Below, in pieces: positions 1 through 7,345 of a DNA stretch of 40,168 bases (positions within the stretch are counted from its first letter, which is position 1; the number at the start of each line of letters is the position of its first letter). Both the position numbers and the translations under genes were made by a program. This DNA is from Nocardiopsis sinuspersici. Its GTDB lineage: Bacteria; Actinomycetota; Actinomycetes; Streptosporangiales; Streptosporangiaceae. Under the pieces are notes generated by a model, which was given only the letters and a program-made list of their open reading frames with translations, ran no database searches and was not told the DNA's origin. The stretch covers positions 1 through 40,168 of the forward strand of contig VWVT01000027.1 in assembly GCA_008638415.1 (NCBI GenBank), given 5' to 3'.

Positions 1-857
1 GAACGCTTCCAGACCAGCACCACCACCGCCAAACGCTGGGCCGACCGCTACCGGGCCACGGGTGAAGCGGGCATGGTCGATGCCTCCAGCCGCCCGGCCC
101 GCTCACCACGGCGCACCCCACCCCGACGCGAGCGCCGCGTGATCAAGCTGCGCCACCTGCGCCGGTGGGGCCCGGCCCGTATCGGCGGCCACCTGGGCAT
201 GCACGCCTCGACGGTGCACCGGATCCTGACCCGCTACGGGTGTGCCCGCCTGGCCCACACCGACCGGGCCACCGGACGGGCGGTGCGCCGCTACGAGCGC
301 GAACGCCCCGGGGAGCTGGTGCACGTGGACATCAAGAAGCTCGGCAACATCCCCCACGGCGGCGGCCACAAGGCGCTGGGACGCCCCCCCCCGGGGGCGC
401 AGGCACCGCTCCAACGCGGGGTATGCCTACCTGCACAACGCCGTGGACGACCACTCCCGGTTGGCCTACTCCGAGATCCTGACCGATGAGAAGAAGGAGA
501 CCGCCGTCGCGTTCTGGGAGCGTGCGCACGCCTACTTCGCGTCGGTGGGGATCACGGTGGAGCGGGTACTGACCGACAACGGGTCCTGCTACCGCTCGCG
601 TCTGTGGCGTGACCTGGTCCGTGACCAGGGCGTCAAGCACAAGCGCACCCGCCCCTACCGGCCCCAGACCAACGGCAAGGTGGAACGCTTCAACCGGACC
701 CTGGTCCAGGAGTGGGCCTACGCCCGCCCCTATGCGTCAGAGTCCCAACGGCGGGAGGCGTTCCCCGGGTGGTTGCATCACTACAATCACCACCGGTTCC
801 ACACCGCACTCGGTGGCCCTCCCGCCTCCCGCGTCACCAACCTCTCAGGGCAGTACA
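1..857 (+). mobile_element. IS481-family element, right-hand part (left part outside the window)
   Basis: The right end is set by a terminal inverted repeat, read on the minus strand from 857 inwards: it begins TGTACTG and continues to GAGGTTGGT. The same 25-bp end, 20 of 25 identical, begins at 40042, so two copies of one IS type bound the window in the same orientation. Immediately outside lies CCTAGG (858-863), matching the NCTAGN target preference known for IS481. The element sits inside an IS3-type orfA remnant. Confidence 0.8.
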
Positions 858-862
858 CCTAG
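1..862 (+). pseudogene. IS481-family transposase, 5' truncated by window edge and frameshifted
   Basis: DDE transposase of the IS481 family. The open frame runs from base 1 (helix-turn-helix part, with KRWADRY and STVHRILTRYG) into a C9 tract at 384-392, after which the homologous reading continues one frame over. The second part carries the catalytic triad in order: Asp in DDHSRLAY, Asp in LTDNGSCY, and Glu in NGKVERFNR. A one-base change in the C9 run probably splits the gene; a sequencing error or slippage in the homopolymer is equally possible. The TAG stop at 860-862 lies outside the inverted repeat, inside the CTAG target sequence, so the stop codon is supplied by the insertion site. 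Confidence 0.8.
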
Positions 863-1017
863 GTGACCCAGTTGCGCAGCGTTTCGCGGTTGACGCCCAA
901 CTGGTCGGCGGTACGGGCGATGACCCCGTCGCGTGTGGCCGCCTCCCTGCGGGCCTCCACCGCCATCCGGATCGCTCGTTCGCGCAGCTCAGGCGGATAC
1001 TTCCTCGGTGCTGGCAT
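858..1017 (-). pseudogene. IS3-family OrfA, N-terminal remnant interrupted by IS481
   Basis: Read on the minus strand from ATG at 1015-1017, with a purine-rich GGAAGGAAGAG just upstream, the frame gives MPAPRKYPPELRERAIRMAV followed by a helix-turn-helix that ends in RTADQLGVNRETLRNWV. This is the typical N-terminus of an IS3 OrfA (DNA-binding subunit). After about 52 codons it runs into the IS481 end at the CTAG target, and no OrfB follows in the window. It is a broken insertion sequence that the later IS481 element landed in. Confidence 0.75.
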
Positions 1018-1079
1018 ACCGCTCTTCCTTCCCAGGGTTGAGAGCCTCCATCACCCCCGGAACGAAACAACCCGGACCC

Positions 1080-1488
1080 AACGCCCGGACGGCGCACCTG
1101 TCTACGTGATCCTGGACAACCTGTCCGCGCATAAGGGGCCAGCAATCCGCACCTGGACCCGGCGCAACAAGGTCGAGTTGTGCTTCACTTTGACCTACAC
1201 CTCCTGGGCCAGCCCCATCGAGGCACGCTTCGGGCCACTGCGCCAGTTCATCATCGCCAACTCCCACCGCCCCAAACCACGCGGTGCAGAACCGGGTGCT
1301 ACACACCTACTTGAGGTGGCGCAACGCCAACGCCCGCGATCCGAGTTTGCTCGCCCAACAGCGATGCGAGTGGGCTCGGATGCGAGTGGGCTCGGGTGCA
1401 CAGCGAGAAAGGTCTGCGCTGGAGAGAGCGCCCACTGGCCACTGCGGCATTATCCCAACTCGGCAAACCTGTTCAGTCACCACACTAG
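1080..1488 (+). pseudogene. IS630-family transposase, C-terminal remnant with two frameshifts
   Basis: Fragments in three frames line up as one IS630 DDE domain. VYVILDNLSAHKG holds the second Asp and SWASPIEARFGPLRQF holds the Glu, in frame 2. RVLHTYLRWRNANAR follows in frame 3, and SEKGLRWRERPLATAA in frame 1, ending at TAG 1486-1488. The first shift fits one extra A near 1275. The second is a perfect 16-bp tandem duplication (1364-1379 and 1380-1395); removing one copy restores the frame. The N-terminal half is missing. It differs in sequence from the IS630 copy at 37914-39028. The bases 1489-1610 hold nothing I recognise. Confidence 0.75.
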
Positions 1489-1610
1489 CACTGGGTCGCT
1501 ACGCTGAGTTTTCCGTACTGCAATCTCTGGCAAATGACTTAGGTCTTATGTCAGAGCAAACCGGATCTACGACTGGAGCACTAACAAGGATTTCTTTCTG
1601 GCGAACATTC

Positions 1611-2180
1611 TCACCCCTTTCTGGACGAATCCATTAAAAGCCTTAGCCATCGAGACCGATCGACTACGTCCCTTCGGGTCGCTATGCGCCTCAGCAAAGT
1701 CAGGATAACGACTGCGGCTACGGTCATCCACGCTTTCCCCAGGATCTGCCCTGGAAGGTAATCGAAAGAACCAAAGGCGAATTGCAAAAAAATCAGGCTG
1801 TCCACGATGATCCCGATGATATTAGATCCAACCATGGCGATCAGGAATCCGCGTTTACGTAGAGGTTCGTAGACGATGAAATCCATGCCCTCAGCCAAGG
1901 CGAAAGCGAAAGCGGACGCCACAGCCAGTGCCGGATCAGCCATCAAGTAGGACAAGACGGTGCCTACGGGAATCGCCAACAGCACTGCGCCGCGCCCTGC
2001 TTTTTCCCTGGCTACGTCACGTAGGATGAGCGCGAGTCCGGCCACATAGACCCCCGCCGGAGCCGCGTAGCCGAACCCCACGGGAAGGACGCCGATGTAG
2101 ACGATCGCGAGATTCGCCGCGGGAATGGTGGAAACGTAGAGGGCCAATACGACGACCCCGGAGAGCGAGAGGTTCTTCAC
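1611..2180 (-). CDS. VUT/YhhQ-family queuosine-precursor transporter
   Basis: Small integral membrane protein of 189 residues if it starts at the GTG at 2178-2180 (VKNLSLSGVVVLALYVS). The frame is open further upstream, but that sequence overlaps queD in another frame and lacks membrane character. About six hydrophobic segments are visible, with the family-like stretches ALAEGMDFIVYEPL and MVGSNIIGIIVDSLIFLQF. COG1738 members such as YhhQ take up queuosine precursors (preQ0, preQ1). It lies 79 bases after queD on the same strand, so it is probably the last gene of a queC-queE-queD-transporter operon. Inference: it tops up the preQ0 pool used for DNA modification. An unrelated vitamin-uptake role is the main alternative. 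Confidence 0.75.
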   Translation of the reverse strand: MKNLSLSGVVVLALYVSTIPAANLAIVYIGVLPVGFGYAAPAGVYVAGLALILRDVAREKAGRGAVLLAIPVGTVLSYLMADPALAVASAFAFALAEGMDFIVYEPLRKRGFLIAMVGSNIIGIIVDSLIFLQFAFGSFDYLPGQILGKAWMTVAAVVILTLLRRIATRRDVVDRSRWLRLLMDSSRKG

Positions 2181-2237
2181 GCCTTTTTCTTTCGAAGAGT
2201 GGCACCTAGAAGTAGATGGGTGGCCAGTGGGAGCAAT

Positions 2238-2259
2238 GTGCTCTATCTGGAGAGAGCAC
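2238..2259. other. Hairpin in the queD-transporter gap
   Basis: Perfect 7-bp inverted repeat GTGCTCT / AGAGCAC (2238-2244, 2253-2259) with an 8-base loop. It begins directly after the queD stop codon on the minus strand. No T-run follows, so it is a weak terminator at best. It may instead protect the queCED message end or modulate read-through into the transporter gene. Confidence 0.35.
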
Positions 2260-2622
2260 TCACTCCCCCCGGTAGGTGCAACCGGAGGTACACGTTTCTT
2301 GGACAGTGATGGCCGTGAGCCCATGCAGCGTGGGGTGTAGCCGCTCCCAGATCCAGCGCGCCAGGTTCTCGCTCGTAGGGTTATCGAGCCCGTCAACCTC
2401 ATTGAGGTAGTAATGGTCGAGTCGGCTCCGCAGAGGTTCGAACGCACGCTTGACGTCGCCGAAGTCCATGACCCAGCCGGCATCAGGTTCCACAGGCCCC
2501 TCGATGTGCAAGACGACCCGGTACGAGTGTCCGTGCAACCGAGCACACTTATGCCCTTCCGGCACCCGGGGCAACCGATGCGCTGCTTCGAAAGTGAACT
2601 CGCGGAATATTTCCATTTTCAC
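2260..2622 (-). CDS. queD: 6-carboxy-5,6,7,8-tetrahydropterin synthase QueD
   Basis: Converts 7,8-dihydroneopterin triphosphate to 6-carboxytetrahydropterin, an early step of preQ0 synthesis in the cytosol. The 120 residues match the family length. The zinc ligands are visible as His15 (FEAAHRLP) and His30/His32 (LHGHSY), the catalytic Cys is Cys26 (KCARLHGH), an Asp-His pair lies in RLDHYYLN, and the substrate-binding Glu is in VQETCTSGC. The start ATG (2620-2622) overlaps the queE stop by four bases (ATGA), indicating translational coupling. A second Met two codons later is also possible. Confidence 0.95.
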   Translation of the reverse strand: MKMEIFREFTFEAAHRLPRVPEGHKCARLHGHSYRVVLHIEGPVEPDAGWVMDFGDVKRAFEPLRSRLDHYYLNEVDGLDNPTSENLARWIWERLHPTLHGLTAITVQETCTSGCTYRGE

Positions 2623-3254
2623 TGAATTCCCAGATACTTGTGCGTTTGGAGTGACAGGCGCCAGTGAGGGTTCTTCAGGCAGTACTCGACGGTCTCACGA
2701 GTATTGGCTTCGAGTTCGGGGCCGTCCATGGGTTGGAGTCGGAAGACACTGAAGTCTAGATGCTCGAACGACTCGGGGGAACCGCCGGGCTGCGGATACA
2801 CCAACTTCAGTTCATCCCCCTGGTCAACGACAAGTTTCGAACCGATCTTGGGGCTGACACACAGCCAGTCGATCCCCTCAGGCGGAACACGGGTACCGTT
2901 CGTTTCCACTGCGACCTCGAAGCCCTGTTTGTGCAAGGCTTCCACGGCTTCTTCGTCCAGTTGCAGGAGGGGTTCACCGCCGGTGCAGACGACAAACCGA
3001 TGAGCCCGTTCTTCGGAGGGCCAGGCACGTGCCACAGCGTCAGCAAGCTCATCAGCCGTGGCGAACCGCCCGCCCCCGACACCGTCTGTACCAACGAAGT
3101 CCGTGTCACAGAACGTACAGATCGCACGGTGGCGGTCTTTCTCGTAGCCGGTCCACAGGTTGCAGCGGGACATACGACAGAAGACAGCTGGCCTACCGGC
3201 ATGGCTCCCCTCCCCCTGCAAGGTGTAAAAGATCTCCTTGACCAGGTACCCCAT
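2619..3254 (-). CDS. queE: 7-carboxy-7-deazaguanine synthase QueE (radical SAM)
   Basis: Radical-SAM enzyme turning 6-carboxytetrahydropterin into 7-carboxy-7-deazaguanine (CDG). The 211-residue form starts at ATG 3252-3254, two bases after the queC stop and preceded by a GGGGTAGG Shine-Dalgarno; the open frame extends 24 codons further, but only into queC sequence. It begins MGYLVKEIFYTLQGEGSHAG, a hallmark of QueE. The [4Fe-4S] cysteines are Cys31, Cys46 and Cys49, i.e. CX14CX2C, the expanded spacing known for this family. TGGEPLL (SAM/glycine-rich motif) and ETNGTR follow. The end, SLQTHKYLGIQ, is typical of the family. Confidence 0.95.
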   Translation of the reverse strand: MGYLVKEIFYTLQGEGSHAGRPAVFCRMSRCNLWTGYEKDRHRAICTFCDTDFVGTDGVGGGRFATADELADAVARAWPSEERAHRFVVCTGGEPLLQLDEEAVEALHKQGFEVAVETNGTRVPPEGIDWLCVSPKIGSKLVVDQGDELKLVYPQPGGSPESFEHLDFSVFRLQPMDGPELEANTRETVEYCLKNPHWRLSLQTHKYLGIQ

Positions 3255-3256
3255 AC

Positions 3257-3952
3257 CTACCCCACTCGATACTGGACGGGATCGGTGGCCCCGGCCTCGG
3301 CAAACCCCTTGAGGCGCAGCAGGCAAGTGTCACAGTGACCGCAAGCCCTCGCCTGCTCGTCAGGGTCGTAGCAACTGAAGGTCAAGGAATAATCGACACC
3401 CAGGCGCAGCCCTTCCCGGACGATGTCAGCTTTGGACATCTCAATGAGGGGTGAGCGCAGTCGGAGGGGAGTCTCGTCCTCGACGCCAGCCCGGGTGGCG
3501 AGGTTTGCCATCTTCTCGTAGGCATCCATGTAGTCGGGACGACAGTCAGGGTAGCCGCTGTAGTCCACCGCAGTGACGCCCGTGAAGATATCCTTGGCCC
3601 CAACGACCTCGGCATAGGCGAGGGCGTAGGACAAGAAGATGGTGTTGCGGGCGGGAACATAGGTCACCGGAACACTGTCGCTCCCGAGCTCCTCGACGCT
3701 GTCGTGCTTGGGAACAGAGATCTCGTCGGTGAGAGCCGACTCACCGAAGATCCTCAAGTCAATGTCGGCGATGACGTGACGTTCCGCTCCGAGTGTCTCA
3801 GCGACCCGTCGTGCGGCATCGAGTTCGATGCTGTGGCGCTGGCCGTAACGGAAGCTCAGAGCATACGGGCTGAAGCCCTGGTTCTTGGCGATTGCCAGGA
3901 CCGTGGTCGAGTCCAGACCTCCGCTCAGTAGTACGACTGCGGGCCGTCCCAT
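3257..3952 (-). CDS. queC: 7-cyano-7-deazaguanine (preQ0) synthase QueC
   Basis: ATP-dependent conversion of CDG plus ammonia to preQ0, the base that DpdA later inserts into DNA. The 231-residue form starts at ATG 3950-3952 (MGRPAVVLLSGGLDST) with GAGGGG ten bases upstream; an in-frame ATG eleven codons earlier has no better site. The PP-loop SGGLDS (residues 10-15) binds ATP. The C-terminal zinc site is Cys194, Cys204, Cys207 and Cys210. It is the first gene of the minus-strand preQ0 operon and is divergent from the modification operon starting at 4068. The 115 bases between contain no convincing sigma-70 boxes by eye. Confidence 0.95.
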   Translation of the reverse strand: MGRPAVVLLSGGLDSTTVLAIAKNQGFSPYALSFRYGQRHSIELDAARRVAETLGAERHVIADIDLRIFGESALTDEISVPKHDSVEELGSDSVPVTYVPARNTIFLSYALAYAEVVGAKDIFTGVTAVDYSGYPDCRPDYMDAYEKMANLATRAGVEDETPLRLRSPLIEMSKADIVREGLRLGVDYSLTFSCYDPDEQARACGHCDTCLLRLKGFAEAGATDPVQYRVG

Positions 3953-4067
3953 ATCGTTCACACCCCTCTGAAGTGGACTGTCCATCCCTGGGAGCCTACA
4001 GGCGATAACTGGTGGGTAGAGTGAACCGCGTTGCCTTCAAGTTACGGTTCGCAGGGGGTCAGGGTAC

Positions 4068-4961
4068 GTGAGGGAACTATCTGTGGTAGTTACTTGCACA
4101 GAGCGCAAGATAAGCCCGGTTACACCTTCCCTCCAGGTACACACGCTTCCCGACGTGGCCATCGACCAGCGCGTGGCGATCTGGAACGAGCGTCTTGCCC
4201 AAGCTTCGGGACAGACCTCCCTGTCAAACCTCTACAAAGGGGAACAGTGGGCTCAGAGCAGAGCCTTGACCGGAGCGGCGGCCAGAGCCGGTTGGACACC
4301 GAAGCTCTGGGTAGCTTCGGCGGGACTCGGCCTCCAACCAGTGTCAGAGCAGGCGCCACCGTATGGGGCTACTTTCAGCTCAGGGCACGTCGATTCTGTG
4401 GCTTCGACCAACGCAGACCGAAGAATTTGGTGGGATCATCTGCAAAGGCGCAGAGGAGCGGCGAACCTTAGGGAGCTCGGTGAGCAGGGACCCGTGCTTC
4501 TCGTGCTGTCCGAGTCTTACAGCAGGATCCTGCAGGCCGAGCTGCGAGAACTGGGCCGTCTCGGCGGCGACGTTCTTCTGCTGGGGGGAGACCGTGAGGT
4601 TCCTGGCATCCACCGTGTTCCCTCCAACAGGGCGTTGCGCCATGCTCTGGGGGGCACGCTCACGAGCTTGAACGCACGCATGGCGATCTCCTGGGTTGGC
4701 CACTGTTCCCCAGGCGGCCCGCTCACAGCTCCAGATACCGTTGCTGCTTGGGGCAAGTGGGCCGCAGAGTCCGAGAAGCAGGAGACCTACGACCGCAGGC
4801 CGATGACTGACGAAGAGGTGCGGGCATTCATTCTGACCGCGGTCCGCGCTAACCCCAACTGTTCCAAGACCAAGCTCCTGCGTCTCCTGCGCGAGGAGGG
4901 GATGGCTTGTGAGCAGAAGAGGTTTGCCACGTTGTACGTCGAGACCATGGGGGATGGATGA
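4068..4961 (+). CDS. dpdC: Probable DpdC: DUF6884/ArcS-like domain protein
   Basis: 297 residues from a GTG start with a GGGGGTCAGGG ribosome-binding region directly upstream. Visible motifs: VVTCTERK near the N-terminus, LYKGEQWAQSR, then VASAGLGLQP and PYGATFSSG around residues 83-106. This order (TCxxxK, a small-residue/Gly loop, then a tyrosine loop) is that of DUF6884/YaaA-like domains and resembles the central domain of archaeosine synthase ArcS. Known: in Salmonella Montevideo DpdC is needed to turn dPreQ0 in DNA into dADG. Inference: as the only gene of the modification operon not accounted for by DpdA or DpdB, this is the DpdC counterpart. The C-terminal 70 residues look like a helical add-on (MTDEEVRAFILTAVRANP). 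It overlaps the next gene by ATGA. Confidence 0.6.
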   Translation: MRELSVVVTCTERKISPVTPSLQVHTLPDVAIDQRVAIWNERLAQASGQTSLSNLYKGEQWAQSRALTGAAARAGWTPKLWVASAGLGLQPVSEQAPPYGATFSSGHVDSVASTNADRRIWWDHLQRRRGAANLRELGEQGPVLLVLSESYSRILQAELRELGRLGGDVLLLGGDREVPGIHRVPSNRALRHALGGTLTSLNARMAISWVGHCSPGGPLTAPDTVAAWGKWAAESEKQETYDRRPMTDEEVRAFILTAVRANPNCSKTKLLRLLREEGMACEQKRFATLYVETMGDG

Positions 4962-6091
4962 CTGACTCCGTCATCAAGCGTAGGGCTCTCCGTGTGCAAC
5001 AGCATCCGACCATCCCGCTCTACTTGTTCACACTGGCAGCCGAGGAGGTCGATCAGGTGGCCGATGTCGCCCGGATCTCCAGGGATGAGGCCGGTAAGTT
5101 GATCGGCTACCAGCGCCCTGAGAAGAAACAGCACGTCAAGCAGATCTTGGAGTATCTCGATAGTGACGAAGTGCTTTTCCCTAATGGGTTAATCCTGGCA
5201 CTGCCAAGTAGTGTGCGGTTCCGTGCTAGTCCTGGGCCCGCATCAAGCGACGGCCTGGCCACGAGTGGGACGCTTGAGGTTCCGCTTCCGCAGTCCAGAG
5301 ACGAACCACGTCCGGCGTGGATTGTCGATGGCCAGCAGCGAAGCCTCGCCCTCTCCCGTACCGGGAGGAATCGACTCCCAGTGACCGTCGCAGGTTTCGT
5401 CACTGAAGACCTCGCCACACAACGGGACCAGTTCCTACGCGTGAACACAGTCTCTCCGCTCCCCAGCAACTTGGTCTCAGAGCTCCTGCCCGAGGTCTGG
5501 ACGCCGCTTCCCGCTAAGCTATCGGCGCGAAAGCTTCCGTCTGCTTTGGTCGACGTGATGAACCAGGATAATGAATCTCCTTTCCGAGGTATGATCAAGC
5601 GGGCATCAACCAGGCCAGAGAAGCGTGGTAGCGCTGTTGTAGCCGACAACAGTCTCAGTACGGCTATCGAGGAATCCCTAAATTCGTCCGCTGGCATCCT
5701 TTTCCTCCACAGGAACTTGTCCAACAACACTACTGACACTGGGTCGATCCGCAGACTGCTGATCATCTACTGGACGGCGGTGCGCGATACGTTCCCCTAT
5801 GCCTGGGGACTTCCTCCCACAAAGAGTCGCCTTATGCACGGCGTGGGAATCCGATCCATGGGGCGTTTGATGGACCGAGTAATGGCGAATGTGGACATAC
5901 ATTCCGATGATGCCGTCGATTCGGCATGCAAAGAGTTGGCACTCATAAAGAGCGAATGTCATTGGACGCGAGGACGCTGGTCGGAACTCAACGTCACCTG
6001 GAGTGAACTGCAAAATACCCCGCGCCATATTAGTACTCTCTCTAACTTTCTTATCCGTGTCTACGTTCGAGCAAGGGCAAACGCGTCGTGA
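4958..6091 (+). CDS. dpdB: DpdB-type DGQHR-domain protein, copy 1
   Basis: 377 residues of the DGQHR/DndB-like superfamily. The signature is DGQQR beginning at Asp124 (PAWIVDGQQRSLALS), preceded by GYQRPEKKQHVKQILEYLDS and followed by QRDQFLRVNTVSPLPSNL. Known: DpdB assists DpdA in placing preQ0 into DNA in Salmonella, and is dispensable in some clusters; DndB, a relative, regulates or directs phosphorothioation. Translation is coupled on both sides: ATGA with the gene before, GTGA with dpdA after. A second homologue sits at 7346-8461, and the two share SRISRDE-, GYQRPE- and DGQQR-type blocks at matching positions. Assignment to DpdB rests on family and context. Confidence 0.8.
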   Translation: MTDSVIKRRALRVQQHPTIPLYLFTLAAEEVDQVADVARISRDEAGKLIGYQRPEKKQHVKQILEYLDSDEVLFPNGLILALPSSVRFRASPGPASSDGLATSGTLEVPLPQSRDEPRPAWIVDGQQRSLALSRTGRNRLPVTVAGFVTEDLATQRDQFLRVNTVSPLPSNLVSELLPEVWTPLPAKLSARKLPSALVDVMNQDNESPFRGMIKRASTRPEKRGSAVVADNSLSTAIEESLNSSAGILFLHRNLSNNTTDTGSIRRLLIIYWTAVRDTFPYAWGLPPTKSRLMHGVGIRSMGRLMDRVMANVDIHSDDAVDSACKELALIKSECHWTRGRWSELNVTWSELQNTPRHISTLSNFLIRVYVRARANAS

Positions 6092-7308
6092 AGTTTTATT
6101 TTCCGGACAGCCAAGATCTGGTGAGTCCGACGTACGATTTCTTTAATGACGAGTATTTGCCCACAAGGGTCCGTCAGCGCGATGACCGCTACGCGCACGA
6201 GGTCGTCACGCCTACTCCCTACGACGGGATACTCGTCAGCAAAGCGATCGTCGACGGTTCGGTAAACGGATCCGGAAAATACACGTCCGCACAACGAGCC
6301 AGGCTTTACCGCATGGGCATACGGAAATTCTTCAGGCTACCCAAGGGAATGTCTAGCCTGGGCGATTGCGGAGCCTTTAACTATATTGATGAGGAATACC
6401 CACCTTACACGGTCGATGAGGTTCTTGATTTCTACGAGGGGTGCAGGTTCGACTCCGGGGTCAGCATCGACCATGTGATTTTCGGATTCGAACCGGGACT
6501 GGACGAGCACCAAGTCGACCCCGCATGGGCCAAACGGCGCCGTATATCTCTTGACCTCGCTGAGCAATTCATAGGAGAGGTCCGAAACCGCGGTTCCCTA
6601 CTGGAACCCGTCGGAGCGGCACAGGGTTGGAGTCCCAAGAGTTACGCGGATAGTGTTTCCCGCCTCCAGGAATTGGGGTACCAGCGTATTGCCCTCGGTG
6701 GAATGGTCCCCTTGAAGACCCCGGAAATCCTCGCCTGCCTCCAAGAAATCGACCTAGTGCGTTCAGAGGGCACAGAACTCCACTTGCTCGGTATCACTCG
6801 GGTGGACAGCATGGGAAAGTTCAAGGACTACGGGGTTACGAGTTTCGACAGCACATCAGCCTTCCGTCAGGCCTTCATGGACGACCGCAACAATTATCAC
6901 ACTCGTGATTTTTCCTTCACCGCTTTGCGTGTCCCACAGGTCGATGCGAATCCCGCTTTGAAACGTCGGATCCTGTCTGGAGGAGTCGCTCAAGCCGAGG
7001 CCGTTGCTGCCGAACGCAACTGTTTGAAGTGCTTGCGCTCCTTCGATCGTGGAGAGGCTGGCCTTGAGGAAGCTGTGGAGGTCCTCGCAGTGTATGAGGC
7101 ACTGGTGAACGGGCCCAAGAAGAAGAGTTACATCGACTTTTACCGACGCACTCTCGAAGCGGCCCCCTGGAAATCATGCCCGTGCGCCCTATGCAAAGAA
7201 CACGGGATTGATATAGCTATATTCAGGGGATCAGAGAGAAATAAGCGCAGAGGGTTTCACAACCTCACGGTACTTGAGTCAAAGATGCGTGAAATAGAAA
7301 ACTCCTAA
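6088..7308 (+). CDS. dpdA: DpdA: TGT-like 7-deazaguanine DNA transglycosylase
   Basis: 406 residues from a GTG start that overlaps the dpdB1 stop. A base-exchange enzyme of the tRNA-guanine transglycosylase superfamily; DpdA members replace guanine in DNA by preQ0. Seen in the sequence: Asp93 in LGDCGAFNY (counterpart of the TGT base-binding Asp), Asp254 in GVTSFDSTSAFRQAF (counterpart of the nucleophilic Asp in GxDxFD of tRNA enzymes), and the TGT zinc site Cys364, Cys366, Cys369 (CPCALC) with His391 (GFHN). Two further cysteines lie in NCLKCLRSF. It is placed between two dpdB-like genes and downstream of the dpdC candidate, which with the nearby preQ0 genes argues for a DNA rather than tRNA substrate. 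Confidence 0.93.
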   Translation: MKFYFPDSQDLVSPTYDFFNDEYLPTRVRQRDDRYAHEVVTPTPYDGILVSKAIVDGSVNGSGKYTSAQRARLYRMGIRKFFRLPKGMSSLGDCGAFNYIDEEYPPYTVDEVLDFYEGCRFDSGVSIDHVIFGFEPGLDEHQVDPAWAKRRRISLDLAEQFIGEVRNRGSLLEPVGAAQGWSPKSYADSVSRLQELGYQRIALGGMVPLKTPEILACLQEIDLVRSEGTELHLLGITRVDSMGKFKDYGVTSFDSTSAFRQAFMDDRNNYHTRDFSFTALRVPQVDANPALKRRILSGGVAQAEAVAAERNCLKCLRSFDRGEAGLEEAVEVLAVYEALVNGPKKKSYIDFYRRTLEAAPWKSCPCALCKEHGIDIAIFRGSERNKRRGFHNLTVLESKMREIENS

Positions 7309-7345
7309 ACCGTTGCCCACCCCCGCCAGTAAAATAGGAGATGAT

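Noticed and set aside
3953..4067. preQ1-type riboswitch in the que-dpd divergent region
   Set aside because: No recognisable preQ1 aptamer elements (C-rich loop with A-rich tail pseudoknot) on either strand.
6088..7308. Ordinary tRNA-guanine transglycosylase for queuosine
   Set aside because: Motif surroundings differ from bacterial Tgt (LGDCGAF rather than DSGGF-type), and the gene sits between two DGQHR genes facing a restriction operon.
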